64,000 nt of DNA, taken from contig CAZQDP010000003.1 of the NCBI GenBank assembly GCA_964592375.1, positions 22,071-86,070 of the forward strand, written 5' to 3'. The number at the start of each line of letters is the position of its first letter. The stretch's first letter is position 1. Origin of the DNA: CAZQDP01 sp964592375 (lineage in GTDB: Bacteria > Bacillota > Clostridia > RUG12999). This document shows, piece by piece, positions 54,027 to 61,454 of this stretch. The position numbers and the translations under genes were made by a program. The notes beneath the pieces were generated by a model. It saw only the letters and a list, made by a program, of their open reading frames with translations, had not been told where the DNA came from and did no database searches.

Positions 54027-54063
54027 ATAAATGAGTAATATGGGCAGAGGCAAAGTATAGATG

Positions 54064-54103
54064 CAGAGGCATACAATGCATGGGTATGCCTCTGTCCATT
54101 TTT
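54064..54103 (+). terminator. Terminator after second SLH gene
   Basis: CAGAGGCATAC (54064-54074) / GTATGCCTCTG (54084-54094), perfect 11-bp stem, then TCCATTTTT. Confidence 0.88.
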
Positions 54104-54246
54104 ATGTCGTGGCATATGTTTAAGTGGCAATTCATATGATTAAATATATGTAAAGCGTGCCTTGATTGCCACATAGCGGTATGGAAGAATGCGATGGTGC
54201 CAATCAAAAAACATATGGATAAAATGAAATCTGGAAGGATGTTTCC

Positions 54247-55863
54247 ATGTCAAGTATCACATCTCAAACTGTACTAAAAGGTTCGGTCATTCTACTGACC
54301 GCTAATTTTATTGTAAAGCTCATCGGTGCAATATTTAAAATTCCGCTAGTCAACCTACTGGGAAATGAAGGGATGGCTTACTTTAATGCTGCATACACCA
54401 TCTATTCCGGTCTTTTTGTGATTGCCACGGCAGGACTGCCGGTGGCTTTATCTAAAATGATTGCAGAGAGTAGGGCAAAAGGGAATTTATTTGAGACCAA
54501 AAGGATATTTAAAGTTGCATTTACCATCTTTATTAGTATTGGTATTTTGGGAAGTCTGACCTTGTTTTTTGGCGCAGAAAAGTTCGCAAACATGACCAAT
54601 TTTGCAAGCTCGGATTTGTGCGTGAAGGCGATGGCACCAGCCATTTTCTTTGTGGCGCTCATGTCGGTATATCGTGGTTTTTTTCAGGGAATGTCCAATA
54701 TGTACCCCACAGCCATTAGCGAGGTAGTGGAGTCCTTGTGCAAACTGATTATCGGATACGCCCTGGCATATATGCTCTTTGAATATGGACTTAGAATTGC
54801 CTCAGCCGGTGCGGTGGCAGGGGTCACCATTGGTACCGGTATTGGGTTTTTAACGCTCCTATCCATTTACATTTTTCGGAAAAACTCCATTTATGCAGGA
54901 GTGGATTCAAGCATTGCGGTGCGATCCTATCGCAGAATATTTGCCGAAATGCTGAAAATTGCCGTGCCCATCACCATCAGCGCATCTGTGTTTACGCTCA
55001 CAACCTTCATTGACACCATGATTGTTGGCAGTAGGCTCAGAAGCATTGAGCATTTGCTCAGCGCATCGCGCGAGGTGCTCTATGGAATGTATACCGGCAA
55101 GGCGGTGACCATGTACAACATGCCCCCCACGCTGGTCACGGCGTTATGCCTCAGCTTGGTGCCTGCCATTGCAGGCGCATATGCAATGAAAAACTGGAAG
55201 GTCGTACAGAAGACAACGCTACTTTCCCTGAAGACCACAATCCTCTTTGCCCTTCCTGCGGCCGTCGGGATGGGGGTGATGGCGGCACCCATTTTACAGC
55301 TACTCTTCAGCACCACGGATGCGGCTCTGCTCCTTTCACTCTTATCACCGGCCATCTTTTTCGTGAGCATGGTCATGGTGACCAATGCAATCCTGCAATC
55401 CACGGGCAATGTGATGATACCGCTTGTAAACATTGGTGTTGCAGCTGTCATTAAGATTGTTATTAACTATGTATTGGTGGGCAATCCGGCAATCAATATT
55501 CTTGGCGCTCCCGTTGGTACGTCGGTTTGTTATTTTCTCTATATGGTCCTCAATCTATATTTTGTGATAAAGGTGACAAAGATACGTCCGCGTTTCTCGG
55601 ATTTTTTATTCAAACCTGCTTTTGCGGCAGGCGTGATGGGGGCTGTAGCCTATCTTTCCTATCATTTTATATGGAAATATGTAAGCACTTTTGGCAGAGG
55701 CGGCATTGCACTGTCTCTGGCCTGCGCGATGGGTCTTGCAACACTTGTTTACGGATTTTTGTTACTCAAAACGGACTGTATCAAAGCGGAGGAAATATCT
55801 GCTTTGCCGATGGGTGCAAAAATTGCAGCCGTTTTGCATAAAATAGGGATACTAAGGAGCTGA
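54247..55863 (+). CDS. SpoVB/MurJ-like polysaccharide or lipid-II flippase
   Basis: A 538-residue integral membrane protein of the MVF/MATE-like superfamily, with about 12-14 predicted transmembrane helices (VLKGSVILLTANFIVKLIGA near the start, SLVPAIAGAYAMKNWKVVQK in the middle). The motifs GNEGMAYFNAAYTIYSGLFV, YRGFFQGMSNMYPTAISEV and IGYALAYMLFEYG match the SpoVB/YtgP group. It should move undecaprenyl-linked wall precursors across the membrane, in spore cortex or vegetative wall synthesis. It precedes MazG, an order common in clostridia. RBS GGAAGGATG. Confidence 0.9.
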   Translation: MSSITSQTVLKGSVILLTANFIVKLIGAIFKIPLVNLLGNEGMAYFNAAYTIYSGLFVIATAGLPVALSKMIAESRAKGNLFETKRIFKVAFTIFISIGILGSLTLFFGAEKFANMTNFASSDLCVKAMAPAIFFVALMSVYRGFFQGMSNMYPTAISEVVESLCKLIIGYALAYMLFEYGLRIASAGAVAGVTIGTGIGFLTLLSIYIFRKNSIYAGVDSSIAVRSYRRIFAEMLKIAVPITISASVFTLTTFIDTMIVGSRLRSIEHLLSASREVLYGMYTGKAVTMYNMPPTLVTALCLSLVPAIAGAYAMKNWKVVQKTTLLSLKTTILFALPAAVGMGVMAAPILQLLFSTTDAALLLSLLSPAIFFVSMVMVTNAILQSTGNVMIPLVNIGVAAVIKIVINYVLVGNPAINILGAPVGTSVCYFLYMVLNLYFVIKVTKIRPRFSDFLFKPAFAAGVMGAVAYLSYHFIWKYVSTFGRGGIALSLACAMGLATLVYGFLLLKTDCIKAEEISALPMGAKIAAVLHKIGILRS

Positions 55864-55868
55864 AGGGC

Positions 55869-56672
55869 ATGATAGAGAAAAAGAAGCGCTATGATTTTTC
55901 GGATTTGCTAAAAATTATGGATACGTTGCGAGGGGAAAATGGTTGCCCATGGGATCGGCAGCAGACCATTGACAGCTTAAGGCGCTATCTGCTTGAAGAA
56001 ACCTATGAAACACTCGAAGCATGTGATACGGGAGGCATGAAGTTAGCGGACGAGCTTGGCGATTTGCTTTTGCAGATTGTGTTTATGGCTCGTATTGGCA
56101 GTGAAGACGGTAGCTTTGACATAACGGATGTGACCACCTGCATATGCAAGAAGATGATCACAAGGCACCCTCATATCTTTGCGGATGCCAAGGCCGACAC
56201 GGCGCAAGAGGTGCTGAGTAATTGGGATACAATCAAACGAAAAGAACGGGGCATTACCAGCCATGCAGAGGCGATCATGGATATTTCAAAAAGCCTGCCG
56301 GCGCTGATGAGAGCAGAAAAAATTCAGCAGAAGGCGGCCAAAGCCGGATTTGATTGGGATGATATTTCGGGCGCAGTGGCAAAGCTTCTGGAAGAGGTTG
56401 CCGAAATGAGGGAGGCCATTGCACAAAAAGATGAAAAGGCAGCGGCCGAGGAACTGGGTGATGTGCTCTTTTCTGTGGTCAATGTTGCAAGATTTTTAAA
56501 GGTGAGTGCTGAGCTTGCACTTATTTCTTGCAATGAAAAATTCACGCAAAGATTTAGCATTGTAGAGCGCCTTGCGGCGGCGGAGGGAAAAATGCTGGAG
56601 GATATGACACTAGCACAAATGGATGTGCTTTGGGAACAAGCAAAGTTGCAGTTAAGGGAGGGTGCATTATGA
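55869..56672 (+). CDS. mazG: Nucleoside triphosphate pyrophosphohydrolase MazG
   Basis: A 267-residue MazG with two MazG folds: NGCPWDRQQT, EETYETLEA and ADELGDLLLQI (EExxE...ELxD) in the first, and LEEVAEMREAIAQKDEKAA with EELGDVLFSVV in the second. It hydrolyses NTPs and dNTPs to monophosphates and cleans the nucleotide pool. It starts six bases after the flippase and overlaps the NUDIX gene at ATGA, so the three form an operon. Confidence 0.95.
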   Translation: MIEKKKRYDFSDLLKIMDTLRGENGCPWDRQQTIDSLRRYLLEETYETLEACDTGGMKLADELGDLLLQIVFMARIGSEDGSFDITDVTTCICKKMITRHPHIFADAKADTAQEVLSNWDTIKRKERGITSHAEAIMDISKSLPALMRAEKIQQKAAKAGFDWDDISGAVAKLLEEVAEMREAIAQKDEKAAAEELGDVLFSVVNVARFLKVSAELALISCNEKFTQRFSIVERLAAAEGKMLEDMTLAQMDVLWEQAKLQLREGAL

Positions 56673-57232
56673 GCTATTATGAAAAGACGCTGAGTACAGA
56701 AATTAAATTTAGAGGCAATATTATCACCGTTCGGCAGGATATGGTGGAGCTACCCAATGGCAAAACTGCATCCAGAGATGTGGTAGAGCACCCCGGAGGC
56801 GTGGGGATTGTCGCCTTTACGGACGAAGGAAAACTGCTGATGGTTCGCCAGTTTCGAAAGCCGGTAGAGCAGGAGCTATGGGAAATTCCGGCCGGAAAAC
56901 TATCACCGGGCGAAGAACCTATCTCGTGCGGAAAAAGGGAGCTCGAAGAGGAAACCGGATATATTGCCAAAGAGATTGTTCCCTTGGGTGAATTTTTTCC
57001 TACTCCCGGTTTTTGCAATGAAACGCATTATCTTTTTTATGCGCCAAGACTTGCAAAGGGCAGTGTAAATTTAGATGAGGATGAATTTTTGCACGCCAAG
57101 GCATTTACCACAGAGGAAGTGATGCAGATGATTATCCTTGGCGAGGTGGTCGATTCCAAAACCATTTTGGGACTGTTTTTGGCAAAGGAAAAATGGCAAG
57201 AAGGACTCATCACAAAACCGATTTCCCTATAA
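56669..57232 (+). CDS. NUDIX hydrolase, ADP-ribose pyrophosphatase type
   Basis: A 187-residue NUDIX enzyme. The NUDIX box is GKLSPGEEPISCGKRELEEETGY (G-x5-E-x7-REx2EExGx shape). The N-terminus YYEKTLSTEIKFRGNIITVR and GEFFPTPGFCNETHYLF are typical of ADP-ribose pyrophosphatases (NudF). It should hydrolyse ADP-ribose or a related nucleotide-sugar. Start ATG 56669 overlaps the mazG stop. Confidence 0.92.
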   Translation: MSYYEKTLSTEIKFRGNIITVRQDMVELPNGKTASRDVVEHPGGVGIVAFTDEGKLLMVRQFRKPVEQELWEIPAGKLSPGEEPISCGKRELEEETGYIAKEIVPLGEFFPTPGFCNETHYLFYAPRLAKGSVNLDEDEFLHAKAFTTEEVMQMIILGEVVDSKTILGLFLAKEKWQEGLITKPISL

Positions 57233-57323
57233 GCTGTATGCGCTTTGCATAGCATGCAAAACCCTGCATAACAAGTCATTGATTTACCTTTGACGCACGA
57301 CCAAAGTAGTATAGGTAAAAAAG

Positions 57324-57352
57324 CAGAGGCAAAAGGATGTCTCTGTTTTTTT
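57324..57352 (+). terminator. Terminator after NUDIX gene
   Basis: CAGAGGCA (57324-57331) / TGTCTCTG (57338-57345, one G-U), followed by seven T. Confidence 0.85.
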
Positions 57353-57414
57353 ATATAGAAGACAAGTGGGTTTTTAATAAAAAACAAAATTACAAAAAAA
57401 GCCGAATATTTGGC

Positions 57415-57444
57415 TTGACAAGGTAACTGATAAAATAATATAAT
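57415..57444 (+). promoter_or_regulatory. Promoter of the GH65-pgmB operon
   Basis: TTGACA (57415-57420) and TATAAT (57439-57444), 18-base spacing. The -10 box overlaps an ATG at 57443 that is therefore not a start. The leader to the true start is about 105 bases. Confidence 0.8.
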
Positions 57445-57553
57445 GACATTGGAATTGTGCCCATCAAGGATAGGGAAGCAAATTGGAGATAAAGATGTCT
57501 ATGTGGGCCGGCGCACACGAGAAACTGAGCATAAAAGAAGGAGTTGTGAGGTA

Positions 57554-59842
57554 GTGAGTTATTTTAAAGTGGATGAGTGGAATATCGTAGAGGAAGCCTT
57601 TGTACCAGAACAGAATGCATTTTGCGAGAGTATATTTTGTCTTTCAAATGAATATATGGGCTTGCGAGGGATGCTTGAAGAAGGCGTAAAATTTGAAAAA
57701 ACATTTGAAGGTTCCTACATCGCCGGTGTTTATATTGAGGAAGCGCTCGGAGGAGGTTTCTGGAGAAGACCGGAGGATTCACTTACCACCAAAAGAATAG
57801 TATGCACCACCAACTGGATTGGGATGGAGCTATATGTAAATGGGCAAAAAATCAATCCGGCGCCGGAGAACATTCGAGAATATAACAGAACCCTAAGCAT
57901 GAAGGAAGGCATTCTTTCAAGAGAATATATCTATAAAGCGGATGACGGGAAAGAAACATATGTTCAATTCCAGCGTTTTTTGAGCATGGATAATTCGCAC
58001 ATAGGAGCAATCCGCTGCACGATTAGCCCAATCAATTATAGTGGGGATATTTCTGCAGTGTTGACACTGAATGGTTATCCCTTTGGAAGAAGCGGGACAA
58101 GGTATTGGGTAGAGAATAGCAAGGGAGAAATTCCGTGTGGTGCATATGTGGCTATGGATACCATTAACAGCGGATTTACCAGTAGTGTTGCCATGAAGGT
58201 TTCCGTTAATAAGGCGGTGCAAAAAGAAGAAACTACCCAGCGCGAAGGGTTTGTATCTTATGAGGTAGCATTAAAAGCTTCGCAGGGCGAGAAGATTGTT
58301 ATTGATAAAATTGTCTCGGTATGTAGCTCGAGAGATTTTGCAAAAGAAGATTTAGTCAAAGCATCTATAGACATTGCGGAAACAGCAGCAGCGCAAGGCT
58401 TTGATACATTGTTTGATAAACATCGTGCGGTATGGCGTGGAATATGGGAAGAAAATGATATTACTATTGAAGGCAACCCCAAAAGTCAGCAGGGAATTCG
58501 ATACTGTATTTTTCAAATGAATCAAACATATATCGGGAAGGATCCGAGAATTAATATTGCACCAAAAGGCCTTACCAGTGAGTTTTATCAGGGGCAAACG
58601 TTTTGGGATACCGAAACGTATATGATTCCATATTATATATACACAAACCCGAAAGCTGCAAAAAATCTTGTGATGTATCGTTATAACACCTTGGAAAAGG
58701 CGGTCATGCGTTCGAAAAAATATTTTTTAGAAGGTGCCAGATATCCCATGTGCACAATGGACGGAGATGAGCATTGTATCGTATGGGAGTTTTCCCAAGG
58801 GGAAATTCATGTGAGTGCAGCTGTTGCGTACGGCGCATACCTATACATAGAATTATCAAAAGATGAAGAATTTTTGGCTCAATATGGCTTGGAAATGCTC
58901 ATGCAGATTGCAAGATATTATGTTTCGCGCTCCTCTTATAGTGAATATAAAGGGGGGTATGTAATCAACGGAGTCACAGGCCCGGACGAATACCATGCCA
59001 TGGTCAATAATAATTACTATACCAATGCAATGGCTAGTTGGAGCATAGAATATGCAATGACATGTATCGATAGAGTGGCAAAGCAATTTCCAAAGGAGCT
59101 TGAACGGGTATATGCAAAGATAAACTTTGCACAAAGCGAACTGGATAAATGGAAAGATGTCGTCGAAAAAATGTATTATCCGCATGAGGAAAAGATTGAT
59201 GTTTTCCCTCAGGACGACGGCTACCTGTATAATGAATATGTAGAAATTAAAGACCTTCCGGAGGCTCAAATACCGCTGTATTCCAATTGGCCGGCAGGCA
59301 AAATCATGAGAAGCTCCATCCTCAAACAACCGGATGTGGTTTTGCTCATGTTTATGCTCAGCGATCGATATGACTTTGACACCAAAAAAAGAAACTACGA
59401 TTTTTATGCACCAAGGACAATACACGACTCCTCCTTGTCCGTATGCATCCATTCCATCATGGCAAGTGAGCTTGGCTATCGGGATGAAGCATATGATTTT
59501 TACCTCAGAACCGCACGAATGGATTTGGATGATATTAATAAGAACACCCCAGATGGCTTGCACACCCCCAGCATCAGCGGCACCTGGATGTCAGTGGTAA
59601 ACGGCTTTGGTGGAATGAGGTATAAAAGCGGTGTGCTCTATTTTGATCCGTATGTGCCCGATCAATGGGATGGGTATACTTTTAGGGTTGTATTTGGCAA
59701 GCATTTGATCTTCGTTGCGGTCAACAAATCAGAGGCTACTTTTAAACTCCTCAAGGGTGACAATCTTAGCATACAGGTGCGAAGTGAAGTGCTCGAGATA
59801 GCGCAAGGTAAATCGGTTACTGTTGAAACAAGGAAAAGGTGA
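57554..59842 (+). CDS. GH65 disaccharide phosphorylase (kojibiose/trehalose/maltose phosphorylase type)
   Basis: About 762 residues. Start GTG 57554 (MSYFKVDEWNIVEEAF) fits the family N-terminus and has GAAGGAG ten bases upstream. GH65 marks are SLSNEYMGLRG-like CLSNEYMGLRGMLEEG, QTFWDTETYMIPYYIYTNP, and the catalytic acid Glu in VTGPDEYHAM, followed by DLDDINKNTPDGLHTPSISG and YFDPYVPDQWDGYTFRV. The enzyme splits an alpha-glucoside with phosphate to give beta-glucose-1-phosphate and glucose or another acceptor. Which disaccharide is used cannot be read from the motifs. The next gene is beta-phosphoglucomutase, the matching partner. Confidence 0.93.
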   Translation: MSYFKVDEWNIVEEAFVPEQNAFCESIFCLSNEYMGLRGMLEEGVKFEKTFEGSYIAGVYIEEALGGGFWRRPEDSLTTKRIVCTTNWIGMELYVNGQKINPAPENIREYNRTLSMKEGILSREYIYKADDGKETYVQFQRFLSMDNSHIGAIRCTISPINYSGDISAVLTLNGYPFGRSGTRYWVENSKGEIPCGAYVAMDTINSGFTSSVAMKVSVNKAVQKEETTQREGFVSYEVALKASQGEKIVIDKIVSVCSSRDFAKEDLVKASIDIAETAAAQGFDTLFDKHRAVWRGIWEENDITIEGNPKSQQGIRYCIFQMNQTYIGKDPRINIAPKGLTSEFYQGQTFWDTETYMIPYYIYTNPKAAKNLVMYRYNTLEKAVMRSKKYFLEGARYPMCTMDGDEHCIVWEFSQGEIHVSAAVAYGAYLYIELSKDEEFLAQYGLEMLMQIARYYVSRSSYSEYKGGYVINGVTGPDEYHAMVNNNYYTNAMASWSIEYAMTCIDRVAKQFPKELERVYAKINFAQSELDKWKDVVEKMYYPHEEKIDVFPQDDGYLYNEYVEIKDLPEAQIPLYSNWPAGKIMRSSILKQPDVVLLMFMLSDRYDFDTKKRNYDFYAPRTIHDSSLSVCIHSIMASELGYRDEAYDFYLRTARMDLDDINKNTPDGLHTPSISGTWMSVVNGFGGMRYKSGVLYFDPYVPDQWDGYTFRVVFGKHLIFVAVNKSEATFKLLKGDNLSIQVRSEVLEIAQGKSVTVETRKR

Positions 59843-59848
59843 ATGCAG

Positions 59849-60499
59849 ATGAGTAATATTGAAGCGGTGATTTTCGACCTTGACGGTGTGATAACCGATA
59901 CGGCAAGATACCATTATCGGGCATGGAAAAGACTTGCAGATGAGCTTGGAATTTATTTTGACGAGACAATAAACGAAAGGCTCAAAGGGATTGATCGTAT
60001 GGCATCCTTTGAGGTTATCCTCGAGCGTGCAACGACCACCTATTCGACCAGCCAAAAGGAAGCGTATGCGAATATCAAAAACGGCTATTATGTCGCATCG
60101 ATAGATTTACTCTCTAAAAAGGATATTTTAGAGGGAATCGAAAGCTTCATTGGAGATTTAAAAAAGAATAACATCAAAATTGCACTTGGCTCAGCCAGTA
60201 AAAATGCAGATAAAATTATTGAAAGATTAGGTTTGAAGGAATATTTCGATGTCATTGTAGACAGCGCAAAGGTTGCAAAAGGAAAACCCGATCCGGAGAT
60301 ATTTGTAACAGCCGCCCACATGCTCGGCGTTGCACCTGAAAAATGCGTTGTGATAGAGGACTCAGCCGCCGGCATTCAAGCGGCGGTGGATGGCGGGATG
60401 AAGGCCATTGGCATTGGTGATAAAAGCCTGCTTGTGGGTGCGAATATTGTCCTTGCGGCAACAAAAGAACTGTTGTTGGAGCAAGTGATTCAAGTATAA
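59849..60499 (+). CDS. pgmB: Beta-phosphoglucomutase
   Basis: About 216 residues of the HAD superfamily. The nucleophile Asp is in VIFDLDGVITDTA (DxD), with LKGIDRMASFEVIL in the cap, GSASKNADKII as motif II and KGKPDPEIF / VIEDSAAGIQAA for the Lys and acidic pair. It converts beta-glucose-1-phosphate to glucose-6-phosphate and completes the GH65 route. ATG 59849 is preferred because AAAAGG is nine bases upstream; ATG 59843 is three bases from it. It follows the GH65 stop with almost no spacing. Confidence 0.93.
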   Translation: MSNIEAVIFDLDGVITDTARYHYRAWKRLADELGIYFDETINERLKGIDRMASFEVILERATTTYSTSQKEAYANIKNGYYVASIDLLSKKDILEGIESFIGDLKKNNIKIALGSASKNADKIIERLGLKEYFDVIVDSAKVAKGKPDPEIFVTAAHMLGVAPEKCVVIEDSAAGIQAAVDGGMKAIGIGDKSLLVGANIVLAATKELLLEQVIQV

Positions 60500-60608
60500 A
60501 GCCGGCTGATGTTTGTGCAGGAAAAGCAAATTCTGTATTGGATTTAAAGAAGACCGATACAATCTCGAAATCTCATTGCGAATGCCACTTAAAACGCATT
60601 CCAAGCAT

Positions 60609-61232
60609 TCACAACAGCTTTAGTATTTTTGCAGCCTGTTCGACCTGCAAAATGGTATCCGTTTGCTGAGCGAAGCACAGTGGAAGGTGATGTTCCTCGA
60701 TTTTTGTCAACATGCCATGCTTTTTAACAACATTTCCAATGCTACAATTTTGTCCGTAGCCGCAGGTATAGCACTGGGAATAACCATGGGCAGAGACCTT
60801 GTAGAGGACTTGCATTTTATTTATTGTGATAAATTTATCTACAAAATCATGCACGGGATTGCTATCATTTCCTTCATACTGCGTACTGACAATGATAACA
60901 CCCTTACCTTTCAGGCAAAAAGCACCCATGTGGCGGAAGCAAAATGTTCGCTCCAAACAAGCATGGCCAATGGCGCTAATGGTATTGAAATAATTTGGAG
61001 CGCCAAAAACAATGGCATCCGCACGTAGCATAGCATCCCCTATTTCGGCCCAGTCGTCTTGTAATTTGCACCGATTATCCCCTGCACATTGCGTGCATGC
61101 AATACAACCACTGATTTGCTTTTGAGCCAATGAAATGAATTCATATGGCTGCTCACTCTTATCTAGTATGGCACGAACACTTTCACTGGTTATTCCATTG
61201 TATCTGGCACTTGCGCTAATACCAAGTATCAT
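60609..61232 (-). CDS. Flavodoxin-like FMN reductase / iron-sulfur flavoprotein
   Basis: A 207-residue NADPH-dependent FMN-reductase-type protein: ILGISASARYNGIT at the start, CIACTQCAGDNRCKLQDDWA with a compact CxxCxxxxxxC cluster, and DAIVFGAPNYFNTIS for FMN binding. The Cys cluster resembles iron-sulfur flavoproteins. A second Cys group occurs in QCYTCGYGQNCSIG. It likely transfers electrons or reduces quinone- or azo-like substrates. It is convergent with pgmB, with no clear terminator between. Confidence 0.85.
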   Translation of the reverse strand: MILGISASARYNGITSESVRAILDKSEQPYEFISLAQKQISGCIACTQCAGDNRCKLQDDWAEIGDAMLRADAIVFGAPNYFNTISAIGHACLERTFCFRHMGAFCLKGKGVIIVSTQYEGNDSNPVHDFVDKFITINKMQVLYKVSAHGYSQCYTCGYGQNCSIGNVVKKHGMLTKIEEHHLPLCFAQQTDTILQVEQAAKILKLL

Positions 61233-61454
61233 AATAAAACCCCACCTATCAAAGTTGATTGATTATATCTACAGGAATAATACAAAGACGATTGATCGAT
61301 GAATAAATTGTATCATGTTTTATTCAAAACCACAAGAACTTTTCAAATAGGGTCATTTTATAATGAAATGATAGAAAATCAACAAGTGAATTCTGATTGA
61401 CAAGATGTAACCGAGATGCGATCATGATAAATTAAATAAAGGGAAGTGTATTTT

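Noticed and set aside
57443..57553. Start of the GH65 gene at ATG 57443
   Set aside because: This ATG overlaps the -10 box of the promoter and the extra 37 residues are not family-like; GTG 57554 has a ribosome site.
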